A stretch of DNA of 64,000 nucleotides from Sarocladium kiliense (taxonomy: Eukaryota > Ascomycota > Sordariomycetes > Hypocreales > Sarocladiaceae), in the NCBI GenBank assembly GCA_030734395.1, contig JAUZTG010000048.1:1984001-2048000 (forward strand). The letters run 5' to 3'. The notes beneath the pieces are model-generated. The model ran no database searches and was not told the origin of the DNA. It worked only from the letters and a program-made list of their open reading frames with translations. Both the position numbers and the translations under genes were made by a program. Shown in pieces: positions 42,874-54,347 of this stretch (position 1 is the stretch's first letter; each line of letters begins with the position of its first letter).

Positions 42874-43387
42874 GAAGTGATTGGATGAACTGGTCTCATC
42901 TCTTCTACATTTATGGCGCTTAGGTTAGCGGGAATGTCTTTCGGTTTCAGGCAGATTGGTTGGGGTTGTTCCACCTTGGACGAGTTCATCGCAGACGATT
43001 GTAGAAGGATACAAATCTCAGTAACTGGGGTTGTTCGGTGATTAGATCCTACTAGGCGCAAATTACTTGTCACAATCTTCTTCTGTGATATTGAACGCCC
43101 ATATCCTTCGTCTACGACAGAACCGAACACCTGCACACGGAATCTTTCACGAACCCTTCGAACCCAAGCCCCATGACGGCTCCGTCCATCCAGCTTCGAA
43201 TATGTCTTGCTTAGTGCTACAAATTGAACAAACGCCGCGCCCTAGAAAGCCAAAAAGAGATCTTCTCTAGTGAATGCTGCGGAGGGCTTCCGTAAAGATT
43301 GGAAGCTGCCTAGGTGAGCTTTTTTTCCTGATACCATCCTTCATGAAAGGGCATGTGCTGCCCTGATGTGCCCTGTACTCTAGGGGT
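42874..43387. other. Convergent 3' region
   Basis: 514 bp between the PEX4 and MNN9 stops. Holds both 3' UTRs; AT-richer than the genes. Nothing else seen. Confidence 0.4.
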
Positions 43388-44570
43388 TTACTCGTTGTAA
43401 TGATACACCTGTCTCAAGTCAGTCTCGAATCTCTTATTTTAAGGAAGACGGCAGAACATGACATACTCGGTAGTTTGGCAGACCCCAAGGTTGCCAACCC
43501 AATCGTTTCGCCATCTTGGCGAAGCCTTCCGTCTCAATGAGATGGTAGAATGCAAACGGAGGGAACATGGCGCCATCGCGATGCACATCAGCCCTGACCA
43601 TAAGAGCTGTGCCACCAACACCATCTAGGGGAACCACCGAGTGTTTGTCTTCTGGCTTGTCGGTGGCCATGTAAGCCATCAATGCTCGATATGTAGCCAC
43701 CTCTGCGTAGCCTTCAACCAAAATATCGTCGGCATCCATCTTCTCGGCCATCTTAAGTGCCGTCTCGCTGTCCTGCCAGCTGTTGAAATCGTATGCTCGC
43801 TCGGACCAGGCCTTCTTTTGATCGTCGTAGTACCGCTGGAAGCAGTTGGGCACGATGACGGGTCTATCGTAGCTGGCCAGGTCTTGGATTAGAGAATGCG
43901 GCGTCTCGATGATGTCGGAGTCCAGCCACAAGACCCAGGAAGTCGATGGGCCAAGCGTGGTGAAGAGAAGAGAGTTGCGCGCCTTGGCCATAGCTGCTCT
44001 TCGGGCCTTTTGGTTGCTCAATTTGTGTCGCTCGCTCTCTTCTTGTGACTGCAAGGGCACCTCGAAGTCCTGGCGAAGGATGATGATGCTCTTAAAGCGG
44101 TCCTTTTCGGGACCATGCTGGGTTCTCTGAATTCGTTTTTGGAGTGCCGAGGTGGCGGCATTGCCCTCCTTCGTCTTGGGTAGGATAAAGCCAAGGGTGA
44201 TGAGCTCGTGAGGGTAGGTAAGAGTGAGCAGGTTGTCCCAGTACTCATCGTAGAAGCGCGCCATGGGAGTTAGGATCAGGATGTTCTCCTGATTGGCGAT
44301 CGGGTTCGGTGTGATTGTGACATTATTGAGGTTGTAGTGGGAGACGGGTGGCGGGCTGAGATCGACGCCAGCTCTTGATTTCGGTTTCCTGTACGGCGAC
44401 GTTGGAGGTGAGAGATGGTGGACAGCGGTATTGACGGATATGCGCGCGCGAGCCTTAGTCTCGGAGGGGAAGATGAGGAAGACGAGGATGAAGATGCAGA
44501 GAACAGCGCCGAGAAGGAGGGTGATGGGATTAGCCTTCTTCAGGCGGACAGAGCCCATTGGGCGTGCCAT
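43388..44570 (-). CDS. MNN9: Alpha-1,6-mannosyltransferase subunit, Anp1/MNN9 family
   Basis: Two exons, 44570-43467 and 43408-43388, give 374 residues (yeast Mnn9: 395). A type II membrane anchor is near the N terminus (PITLLLGAVLCIFILVFLIF). The Anp1 core follows: ENILILTPMARFYDEYWDNL, the metal/nucleotide D-x-D site in WVLWLDSDIIETP, and VPLDGVGGTALMVRADVHR. The last exon codes only for VYHYNE; joined to LPNYR it rebuilds the invariant family C terminus, whereas reading through the intron gives nonsense. The GTATGT donor and GAGACAG acceptor support it. The protein is part of the Golgi mannan polymerase that builds the N-glycan outer chain. Confidence 0.93.
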
Positions 44571-45303
44571 CGTGGGCGAGTTGTGCGTCGGCTATATGCC
44601 AGTATTGCGGTTATCTCGTCTTGCGAGAGGCATATGGACGTAGGTGGCGTTGCAGATTGGTTCGAGAGCAGGAAGTGATTGTGTTCGTCGAGGGTTGTGC
44701 AGGACTCGCGTATATAGGCGACGTGGCGCAAGGGGGTTCGAAAGGAGTGGCTGGCAATCAATGCGAAGAAGTCTGGTTGCCCCGAGAAGATAGTGTATCG
44801 CAGGGAAAAAGTCGATCGGACGAGTTGAAGGATATTGAAAACGCGAAAGCTAGATCCTAGACGCGCGGCGTCGTGGGTGAGAGGGGACTAGATGCGACGA
44901 AGGAATGGGAACAAGGGGTTTCAACGAAGAAAGCTCCGGACGAGGGACGACAAGAGGTGGCGTGGCGTCGGCTGCTGGCACAAGAGAGCAGCACCTTAAT
45001 GAGTGGAGCCAAACCACTGTAACCTCACTCCAGTGCTGGTGGCCATCTGGCCCTCCCCCTTTTCTCCCCAATCATCTACCAGAAGCTGCACATTATTTCG
45101 ATGGCAAGAGACGCGATCACTTCCATTAATCTTGTTTTAAGGTCAATATCAATGGCAGTTATTATGAACCTAAATCGTTGGCGGTGGTTACCATGACCGC
45201 AGCCTCACTACCCAAGCCGTGCCTGAACACACACGTATGAATTTACGGGGAACCATTGTCAGAAACTCCTTCACCCCTTTCCTTAAGACGCCCGAACCCA
45301 GAT
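44571..45303. other. Intergenic region upstream of MNN9
   Basis: 733 bp between the MNN9 start and the end of the transcription-factor gene, both leftward. It should hold the MNN9 promoter and the factor's 3' flank. Frames of 100 codons or less have no domain. Nothing else seen. Confidence 0.4.
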
Positions 45304-47039
45304 CTATACAAAGGTGGGCAAGTTTGTGCACCGCTTTATGATTTGGCTTAACTTTTGCCAATATTCCAAAGGCCCATCCGCCAGATCGTCCTGCGTCCAT
45401 ACTGCCTGCAAGATTATCCGCGTGTAGGTGAATGCTCGCGAGGGCACTCTTTCCGCTGTCCTGGACATCAAATCCAGGATGGCTGCTCGCTGCTCGTCAG
45501 TTCGAGCTTCGCAACCAAAGATGAGAACGGGAAAGTGGCGATCGCAGAATCGCAGCTTGGCAAGCCTCTCGAATCCTTGCTCGACGAGCGTCTGTGTCTT
45601 TGTGTTGTGTCCCAGGAAATACTCATTGGCACGGCTGAGATACAAGAGCATGGCCATCTTGAACAGCTCCATGGTCTTCAGAACATCAGGGTCGAGGTGT
45701 TGTTCTGCAGACGCCACAGCTGTGTTCTGAATGCGCCATTCGAGGATCTTGAGGAAGTTCGCGTGGCTCTCCTTTTCCTCCTGGGTCGCCTCGTCGGGAA
45801 GGCCAAGCGATGTCACATCAGAAACCTCCCCTAGCAGCTCAATCAGGTCCATTGACGGCACTGCGCTCGTAGGTCGCTAGGAACAGAGACTTGTCAGCCG
45901 ATGGGACTCGCGCGTATTTAGCCGGAAGCATGAGACTCACCTCTGCGCGCAAAGCTCCCGGGTCAAACACGGCAGCCTTAGGATTCGCCTCGTCAGTGTA
46001 CGAGCCATGCCAGTGCTGGAAGCTGAAGCGAGCGAGGACGTCGAAGTAGTACAACCAGTCCAACAAAATTGCCAGATCTGTGCCTGGCTCAGCCGCGAGA
46101 AGTTTGCCAGACCGAACGACATTCTTTGCACCTGACAAGTAGATGAGCCACTGCCCTGTTGTACAAGACGATCGGTGGATCTGCTCTATCATCAGCTTCC
46201 ACATGTCCAGATGAGATGTTGAAGTAGCGTCATTGAGCCTATGGCTTACCTCGATAGCGCATAGGAGCATGCCTGCAGCCAAGTGCTGGACAGCAGCTAC
46301 AGGACAGAGGTCAAGACCTGAGCTTTTTGACAGGTCGTGCAGAGCCTCGATCTTCAAGTTCATCATCTGCGCTTGCACTCCGGTTTTGTGGATGGAGGCA
46401 AAGGATAGCATCAGTCTCACCAGGGCATGCGATGTCCGCGACTTATCCAGGAATGCGATTCGGACCAAGGCCTGGCCTAGTCTCATGGGATCAATGCCAA
46501 AAGTAGGGAGCGCTCGCGAGGCCACGTCCTGGACTTGTCGACGTCTTAGCACAAACCGAGAGTAGCAATCGCGGGGGCTGACTTACAGTATTGATAGAGC
46601 TCGCGTTCTTCTGTCTCCTCATCCAAGCGATTGACCAGCATTGGCGGTTGGATCGCCAGCCGTTCCTTGTCTAACGAGCTTGTAAGAAGTCATTCGACAG
46701 CCTTAAAGGCCCTTGTATTTGACAAGAGAGCTCTCACTCATGGTCAATGAATCAGACAGGTCGTAATGCTTGGCCATGTCGCGATCTGTAACGTGGATCA
46801 TGCGTGTGCTGTAGATTGGTGCGATTTTGGAGATGGCCTCGCGTGGAGGACTTTTGGCCACCCTTGCTCTTCGACGATCGCCTTCGCGGGGCCATGATAG
46901 CTTCACCGGCTTGATTGGCTGGAGCAAAGGACAGCAGATCGCTACAGGGCTGATTAGCATTGCTCGCACTCGATCTTGAGCGATTTGGTGACTTACCAGT
47001 CGGATCCCTCTCAACGATGAAGTCGTCCAGCTCCGTCAT
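45304..47039 (-). CDS. Fungal-specific transcription factor domain protein without a visible zinc cluster
   Basis: Five exons: 47039-46997, 46941-46738, 46670-46587, 46533-45941 and 45876-45304, giving 498 residues. Intron 3 (53 nt) ends at ACAAG (46534), restoring ELYQYFQDVASRALPTFGID; intron 4 ends at CCTAG. The product matches the fungal-specific TF domain 2 layout: KLSWPREGDRRRARVAK, then LDEETEERELYQYF, then GIDPMRLGQALVRIAF and a long all-helical middle domain. In this family the KLSWP block normally sits immediately after the Zn2Cys6 cluster. Here it is preceded only by MTELDDFIVERDPT and a short exon start (AICCPLLQPIKPV), with no C-x2-C-x6-C pattern in the 650 bp upstream. It may regulate the neighbouring SDR genes; inference only. 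Confidence 0.75.
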
Positions 47040-47691
47040 CGTGAGCGTAAGGAAGTATTTTGCCGGAAGATCGCGTTTCGAAGAGCACAGATCAGGTGGG
47101 CAGGCTGTTCGGGATATAAGGTAGATGATCTAGCTGTCCGAAACTGGGCAACGGTGATGCTGACGAATCCGAATTCCTGCCAAGCGCTTATGCTCCCACT
47201 TGGAGGGCCCAACATCGCCTCATTCCGGGCACGCACCTGATCATGTAGCATGCGCAATGCGATGGAATTCAAAATAGTGTGGTCTTATTTTTGGTTGCTT
47301 GGGCCGAGCTTTGCCAAACACTCGCTTGCGTGTGCCATTTGATGAGGATGCCGGCGGAGGCTGCACAATGGAAGAGTAAGCACCTACGCACGGAAATACA
47401 CTCTCCGTATAGTCGCTGGGAAGCTTCCCTTTGAATGCAGACGTTCAGACGCGAATGCATGTGGCAGCGATGCTCTGTTGGCCATTCATGAAGTCGCTCA
47501 TGGCAGCCCTGTGTTGTGACTTTCACCAGGTGGGCGGGCAATTGCATGTGGACAGGAGAGCGAGGGAATTTGAGGTTCCGTCTTGCAGAATGCTTGGTCT
47601 ATATAAAGTATACAATTAGGCCTCCCAGACCCTCCTAAGGTAGATGCAGATGCCCGGACACTGTATGATGATGATAGGTAAACTATCACAC
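47040..47691. other. Intergenic region upstream of the transcription-factor gene
   Basis: 652 bp between the factor's start and the end of the leftward SDR. Searched on the minus strand for a missing zinc-cluster exon; none seen. Two frames (47036-47272, 47269-47547) have scattered cysteines but not the C-x2-C-x6-C spacing. Confidence 0.45.
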
Positions 47692-48761
47692 CTAGAGCCA
47701 CGTCTTGTTCCCTTTCTGGGAGAGAACATCGCCACCATTCTTCTCCACGGTCGCGTTGTTGATAACGTTCAGCATCAAGCCGATGGATGCTTCTGTGGTA
47801 ATCGGACCGGTAAAGTCGGGAGCGTACTTCATGAACTTCCCACCAGTAATGGCCAGCTTCTGTTGCTGTTCCTCCGTGACTGTAGTCATAGTATAGCTGT
47901 CAGTGATGTAGAGACAAGTACGGATTTCGGGAATTACCAACGTACGATTACCATATTGCCCGACTTCAACAGAGCCGGGTGCCAGAGCTAGGAACAGGAT
48001 CCCGTCTTGTGCATACTGGGCGTGGTATTTGGCCACAAGGGCGTTCTGTGCCGCCTTGCTAGCGGTATAAAATGGTGCGACGTAGAGCTCATATTCTCTC
48101 GTGAGCTCATTGTCGGTGTATCCGGTCGTAGTCGCAATGACCTTCTTAGCATTACCCTTCTGGATCAGAGGAAGGAAAAGGTTGAAGATGTGGACGGTGG
48201 CGATGACGTGCACTTCGTTGAGTTCGCGCAGAACTCGGGTAATTTCTTCGGGCTGATCGGCACTGCAATGGATCATCAGAGACCTAGCATAAGTTGTAGT
48301 CCGGCCTTATAGACTTACAGGCTGCCTGGGCCATCGAAGGCGTCGAAGAGAGGAACAACGCCTGCGTTGTGGATCAGATAGTCGAGCTTGCCCCCAGTGA
48401 TCTTGGTGGTCTCGGTCGCAGCTTTCTGTCCAGCCATCTGAGGTAAGCTCGCGATCTGCCTCTGAGAATGAGCGTTGTACCAACCTTGAGAGCATTATAG
48501 TCGGTCACATCTGCCTCGAAGATATGGATGTTGGAGCGGCTTTGGAGGTCAGCGTCGCCCTTGATCTTCGCATCCGTGGCCGACTTGTTGCGAACGATGC
48601 CAATGACTGTGTTTTTGGAGTCCTTGGAGAGCTGGCGAACCCACTCGTACTATTGGAAGTTTTCACGTCAGTCTATTGTCTCCTGAGGAACGGTACAGAA
48701 ATGTTGACAAGGCACTTACTCCGAGGCCTCTTGAAACGCCAGTGATAACGTAAGAAGCCAT
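47692..48761 (-). CDS. Short-chain dehydrogenase/reductase
   Basis: Five exons: 48761-48720, 48649-48485, 48437-48319, 48262-47952 and 47879-47692, giving 274 residues. The nucleotide site ITGVSRGLG lies across exon 1, the NAG motif at HNAGVV and the catalytic Tyr/Lys at FYTASKAAQNAL. The last intron is 72 nt, in frame and stop-free; its removal (GTAATC donor, ACTACAG acceptor) gives GQYVTEEQQQKLAITGGKF, which reads more naturally than the retained form. An NAD(P)-dependent oxidoreductase of the classical SDR fold; substrate unknown. Its ATG is 1.1 kb from a divergent SDR, and a transcription-factor gene lies just beyond on the same strand. Together they could form a small catabolic or metabolic set. 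Confidence 0.85.
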
Positions 48762-49842
48762 CGCAAAGTTCTAAACGTCTTTTATCGTGGTCCAGAGGTC
48801 GGGAGTCGAGAGAGCAGGTTAAAATTGCGAAGGCTAGTCGAGTGAATCCTATATTGATATTTGGCTTTGAAGGAGGCAGGGCACTCGACTGGCCTTATAT
48901 ATCTTAGCGATCTAGCTGCATCTCGCATATTCGCAAGGCGGATTGGTACCCGTGGACCTCATGGTAGCATCTCCAGCTGCACATTCTGGCAGCGCAAAGC
49001 TTCAGGGCAACTCGCTGGACCGGGTCAAAAGGCCCTAAGTCCGCAAGTCCGCTCCAGCTCCGAGTCATCTTGCAGCCTCATTTGTAATCCTAAACAGGAG
49101 CTTTATGGGGGACTTCAACGCCATCTTTCGACTATTCATCAGTCCATTTGCCCAATGCGTGAGGTTTGGTCATCCAAACGCTGAGCGAGTGCGAGCGAGA
49201 TGGCGTTTACCTACTGTAGCTTAGCGCCTGAGATCAAAGTTGCCGTGCAAGAAAATCGGAGGCGCACCTGCATGATTAGCGGCTTTTTCAGTGGAGCACG
49301 ATGCATCGACTGGGGTTGCCTTGGTGGGGGCTAGCCGAGACGCCTGGTCATGCACGATGGAATTGAATATGCAGCCTCTGGACTCCGGAGCTCAAATGGC
49401 ATCTCTTGGTCATCATCATCGAAAACGATGCAGCAAAGAGGTCCATAATGAGTGCGGATGAATGAATAATGATGGCGTCGGTCGATCGGTGTTAGTATAC
49501 TCTAATGTCCGATCAGGCGGACTTCGCCAAGATGCAGTGTAACTTACGGCCCAGCATACACATAGATTCACTCCCACTCCCTCCCACTTCAGATACCGGC
49601 GGAGTACGTCTGAACAATTCTAGGTACGGCGTCTCACAAGATCAAGAGGCCCCTCAGCTCATCTTCAAGGATAGTAGCCGTGTCTCGAACATGAGCTCCT
49701 GACCAGGCAACTTTGTGTAAGGAGCATAAGAACTTAAATGTGCCCTCTACCCGTACCTTGCCTTAAATATAAAGCCAAACATGTATCGGAAGTCAATGTA
49801 TAGACAATTGCAACGAGTACAGATTGAACCAGCAAATTCAAC
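48762..49842. promoter_or_regulatory. Divergent promoter region between two SDR genes
   Basis: 1.08 kb. A region this size between two oxidoreductase starts is a natural place for shared control. No specific operator can be named. A 107-codon frame at 48861-49184 has no domain. Confidence 0.45.
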
Positions 49843-50940
49843 ATGACTACTACAGCCAATACCCCTAGTTTTGCTCTGACCCCTGAAGCGAGAGCCGCGA
49901 AGCGTCATTTCCTCGCGCGGCAACTCTTCCATACACCTTCAGTCGTCACAACTCATCATGTGGACCTGACAGGAAAGACAGTCATTGTCACTGGAGGTAA
50001 CAGTGGCATTGGTCTTGAAGCTGCCCGGCATTTCCTCAACCTCGGCAGCAAGGTGATCTTAGCTGTCCGAGACGAGGCAAAGGGCAAAGCCGCTGCCCAG
50101 GACCTGACCAGGGGCCGCGAGCTTGACCCAGACTACATCCAGGTTTGGACCCTCAACATGTCTGACTACGAGTCTATTCTGGCGTTTGCGGAGAAGGCCA
50201 AGGCTCTGGACAACCTGGATATCGTCGTCCTCAACGCTGCTGTCATCAAGGCCACTGAGGCTTTCGGCCCAATAGGCTACGAGGAAAGCTTCCAGACAAA
50301 CTATCTCTCTACCACCCTCCTGCTTCTTCTGTTCATCCCCATTGTCAAGGAGAAGCGAACCTCAGGAGGTCCCGGTCGCATCAGTATCACTTCGTCTGAC
50401 TGGGCTTCATGGGCCACGTATAACGGAAGCGGATCAGAACCCATCCTGCCGCAGTTCAAGAAGTCCAGACAGCCATGGGACGGCATGAACACATACGGAA
50501 TCGGGAAGCTCTTCAACCAATTGTTTGTCTCGGAGTTGGTGAAGCACCTGTCACCGTCCGCGATTATCATTACGCACCCCGACCCCGGGATGAACAAGTC
50601 CAGTCTCGGTCGTGAGGCATCCGGGATTGTTCTCTTGATCCTGAAGATCTCAAGTGCTTTGCTGGCTAGGGAGCCTTCCGTCGGTTCGCGCACGCTGGTG
50701 CACTCAGTGACAACTGTAGGCGAAGCAGGGCAGGGCCAATATGTTGAGGACGATAAGATTGAGCCGTGAGTGGCCATAACTTCCCCTGCTGTTATAGATG
50801 TTGACTTATTCTGCCTCTGTAGCTTGGCACCGATCTTATATAAACCTGAGGGGCAGCGTCTTGCTAAGAAGCTCTACGAAGAGACCCTCGAAGAGCTCTC
50901 CTTCGCAAACGTCAAAGAGCTGATCGACGGCAAGTCGTGA
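49843..50940 (+). CDS. Short-chain dehydrogenase/reductase
   Basis: Two exons, 49843-50765 and 50823-50940 (57-nt intron, GTGAGT donor), give 346 residues. The cofactor site TGGNSGIGLEAARHF lies near residue 50, followed by VLNAAVIK (NAG variant NAA) and the active-site YGIGK (Tyr and Lys four apart). An Arg in the loop after the first strand (AVRDEAK) fits NADP(H) preference, as in plant/fungal retinol-dehydrogenase-like SDRs. The second exon supplies the C terminus. Substrate unknown. It is unlike the leftward SDR in length and motifs, so the two are not recent duplicates. Confidence 0.88.
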
Positions 50941-51387
50941 TGCCTGAGGTTCATAGTCTGAACGGAGATGGCAGATGTCACAGGCAATCTCAGCGGCATA
51001 GAAGAAGTTTTTCTTATGATTGCAAGACATTGCGCGTCTCGCAGGTGAACTGAGTCTGTGATGGAGGTTGAAAGGAATATGCGGAGGAACAAGCGGCCCG
51101 GGCGAGCAAAGATATGTGCCAATATAGAGAAGTCGGTCCCCATCAGAAACTGCGTGATCAACGCTCCCTTGATTTTGACGCCCCGCTTCCTTATCCGCCG
51201 TGGCTTATCGTCGTACCGCGACAAACAGAGCGTGCCTGGATTCCCAACCCTGTCATCTTCACAACATTCCAACGTCGACTTCATCATCCATCCTGCACCC
51301 TTGCCTTTCTAAAGCTCATTGAACGCCGAGACTCCTCGCGACCTGAATCGACGTTGTTGCCACCCCACGACACTCCGAGCCGTCGCA
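50941..51387. other. Intergenic region upstream of the ALY/REF gene
   Basis: 447 bp with the SDR 3' flank and the export-factor promoter. The 137-codon leftward frame here (50874-51287) is the reverse shadow and has no domain. Nothing else seen. Confidence 0.4.
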
Positions 51388-52861
51388 ATGGCTAGCAAAA
51401 TGGATCGCGGGCTGGACGAGATCATCGCCGAGACTGTGAGCTGCCAACCCGAGGCACTTGCCAGCCCTGGCGCAACAATGCTAACAATCTGATCAGCGCA
51501 CCAGCGGCCCCCGCAACCGTCGAGGCGGTGGTAGTGGTGGCCGTCGCCGCGAGCGTGACACCAGTGATTATCCCAGAGACGGTGTGAGAAAGGTAGGCTC
51601 TTCCCTGTACTTCTTCCTTTATCATAAGCAATAGCTAATTCGTGGGCATAGGTTCAGCAACTCCTCCTCTGATCTTGTCGCTTGGTTCTGTCAGCCTTTG
51701 AACGCAACCCGTCGATCGATGCTCGCATACTCCGGCGACTGGAGACGACTCTCTCCCTTGACAGCTCTGCTGACCAGCTTCCCTTCCATCCTGTAGTCTA
51801 CTCGCAACGATTCACGCAACATTGACAGGTGCGTCCCATCGATGACTTGGCCGAACCTCGCTAACACGCATTTAGCGAATGGGTCCATGACCGTTATGAA
51901 GAGAACAACGGTACGGCTGCATACTTGGAGTGTCTCCCATGCCGAATCTGACCAAACATAGGTTCCCGACGAGGCCCAGCCCCTCGCCGACGACGTCTAT
52001 CTCCCGAAGCGTACGCGCACCCAACCAATTGCGACGAGACTGATACTGACGGTCCTTCTCCAGTGAGACCAGAGGGGCCAAGCTCCGTGTCGACAACATT
52101 CATTACGATCTGACCGAAGATGATCTAGAGGTGCGCTTACCTATATTGTTCGACTCCAGAATCTGGTTCTGATTACATTAAGCAGGAACTTTTCAAGCGG
52201 ATTGGGCCTGTGGTGAAGCTGCAGCTCCGATATGATCGGGCGGGGCGCTCTGAAGGTACCGCCTATGTGACCTACGAGTCTAGGGACGACGCCCTCGAGG
52301 CTATCAAGCAATTCGACGGAGCGAATGCCAATGGTATGACCACCCTTCGCTTGTGCACTAGGTCTCATGACTAACTGTCGTCTAGGCCAACCGATTCGAC
52401 TTACTCACATGCCCAGCGGACCAACTCGCAATCCCTTCGACTCCGCTATCATGCCAGGGCGGCCTCTCTCCGAGAGAGTGTCTGCTCCTGGCGGTCGCTC
52501 GCGCTCTATGTCTCCTGGCAGGCGATACGGCGAGGACGATGCTGCCCGCAAAGGTATCGACAGGTATGTGCCAGGCCGCGGAAGCCGGTCAAGAAGCCCC
52601 GCCCCTAGGCGTAGGGGAGGTGGCGGCAGACGTCCTGGCGCTCGTAGGGAGCCTGGTGCTGGAGGTCGAGATAATGAAGGTGGTCGCGGCGGACGCAGCA
52701 GCGCTCGCCCCTCTAAGAAAACACAGGAGGAGCTGGATGCCGAGATGGCAGATTACTTTGGCGGTGGTTCGGCCCCGGCTGCGGGCGGCGAGGAACAGCC
52801 AGCAAATGGCAATGCGACTGCGGGAGCTGCCGCAGTCGATGATGTCGATATGATCGAGTAG
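51388..52861 (+). CDS. mRNA export factor, ALY/REF (Yra1/Mlo3) family
   Basis: Eight exons: 51388-51435, 51497-51592, 51797-51828, 51876-51910, 51962-52010, 52064-52130, 52186-52333 and 52386-52861, giving 316 residues. The N terminus carries the REF box (MDRGLDEIIAE), followed by Arg/Gly sequence, then EWVHDRYEE. The RRM begins LRVDNIHYDLTEDDLEELF and continues with GTAYVTYESRDDALEAIKQF. The C terminus is RGG-rich and ends in a second acidic motif (ELDAEMADYF ... DDVDMIE), the Yra1 family's UAP56/Sub2-binding box pattern. The protein hands spliced mRNA to the Mex67 export receptor. Three exons are only 32, 35 and 49 nt. Frame agreement across all seven introns supports the model, though the small exons need transcript proof. 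Confidence 0.85.
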
Positions 52862-53203
52862 AGGTGTCTCAAGAACAGAGCAATTCAAACCTGCGGCAAA
52901 GTTATGGAACGTCGAATCATCTTTGGAGAATTTGAGTGGAATGGTAACGTTAACGTGGTTGGGAGTAGTTCGCCATTTAGGTTGTGAACTTCGCAATAGC
53001 AATGTGATCATAGACTGCAATCATCTTGGCGCGGGCCGATTATCTTCTCACTCTGTCTTGTCGGCTTAGTTGCCGATGATGCCATTTGACGCACCATCAC
53101 ATCTCCACTTCCCCAGTTCAACTCGGAGATGACCCCAACCTGCTTGAGTTCTACAGATACAGCGAAGGGCAACCTCATTCGACGAAACCCTGCCTCTGAG
53201 AAA
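52862..53203. other. Intergenic region
   Basis: 342 bp between the ALY/REF stop and the next start. An in-frame ATG at 53129 would add 25 residues to the following gene but lacks conserved sequence. Nothing else seen. Confidence 0.4.
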
Positions 53204-54240
53204 ATGAGCAGCAAGCTGAAAGTGGGCATCTTGTCCATGGGAGAGATGGGCGTGGGCATTGCTAAGCTGCTTATCGCTCATGGCTTCCCGGTTGCAACGA
53301 ACTGCCAGGGCCGGAGGTATGTCGGAGTGCTCGATATCATCACGGTCCTCAACTAATCTGCAGCAGTCAAGATACCATTGACCGAGCGCGCGACGCCAAG
53401 GTCGAACTGCTCGGCTCTGACCTCGAGCTCGTTGACCAGTGCCGGCTTATTCTATCCGTTGTCCCACCTAAAGATGCAGAGGCCACGGCACAGCGTGTTA
53501 TTGATGCATTGTCAGGAGGACCGAAGAGAGAGACTCTGTATTATGCAGACCTCAATGCTGTGGCGCCATCGACTTGCAGAGCCATAGCTACCACCATCGA
53601 CAAGGCGAGAGTTCCGATCTCCTTCATCGACGGATGCATTATTGGTGGACCTCCGAGACCCAAAGCCGCCCCTGATCCAGGCACGAACCAGACGGCAAGC
53701 GACGATAGTCATGCCGAGTGGAAGCGTCCACGAATCCCAATCTCTGGTCCTCGTTCGCTGTCGGACCTGCCCAGCGGAGATGAGGTGGCTAGCGTCCTCA
53801 ACTTTCGCACCATATCACCATCGATTGGGGCTGCGAGCGGTCTCAAGATGTGCTTCGCCGCCATGACCAAGGGCTTCACAGCGATAGCTACGCAATCCTT
53901 CACCACAGCTCACAGTCTAGGCGTTGCCGAGGAACTACGCACCGAAATGGCGGGTTTGATACCAAGGCAACTCCAGACTGCGGAGGGGAGCATACCGAGC
54001 ATGGTACCGAAGGCCTACCGCTGGGTCAGAGAGATGGAGGAGATTGCGAAGACCATGGAGGAAGATGGGGGTTGGAGTAAGGGGCTGTTCGACGGAGCTG
54101 CGGGTATTTACAGTGAGGTCGCATCTGATATGACGTTGAGAGAGGAAAAGGCCGGTAAGAGGAAAAGAGGTACCACGATCGAGGATGTAGCCAGCATCAT
54201 GTCTGAGGGACTGCAGAAGAAGAAGAAGAAGACGGTTTAG
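53204..54240 (+). CDS. 6-phosphogluconate dehydrogenase-like NAD-binding protein with DUF1932
   Basis: Two exons, 53204-53316 and 53364-54240 (47-nt intron), give 329 residues. The N terminus has the Rossmann site VGILSMGEMGVGIAKLL, and the middle has PPKDAEATAQRV and a Gly-rich segment. The C-terminal helical part (MTKGFTAIATQSF, TAHSLGVAEELRTEM) matches the DUF1932 dimerisation domain of 3-hydroxyisobutyrate dehydrogenase relatives. An oxidoreductase of the beta-hydroxyacid dehydrogenase group with unknown substrate. An insertion around residue 165 is Pro/Asp-rich. The acceptor is a CAGCAG tandem, so two forms differing by one serine are possible. The C terminus ends in a poly-Lys run (KKKKKTV), unusual for the family and perhaps nuclear. 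Confidence 0.83.
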
Positions 54241-54347
54241 AGGTACAACATTGAGTATACATATTATTACAAGGGGGATATCCTGGAAACCCCATATATG
54301 TCCTGAAATTGCTCAACTTTTTGCCCATATCCATGGAGAATGATACA

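Noticed and set aside
46534..46586. Use of the GCTAAG acceptor 14-19 bases upstream for transcription-factor intron 3
   Set aside because: It shifts frame and gives a stop within 20 codons, while the ACAAG acceptor restores the conserved ELYQYFQDVASR.
47692..50940. Recent duplication of two SDR genes
   Set aside because: They differ in length, exon structure and motif sequence (ITGVSRGLG versus TGGNSGIGLE).
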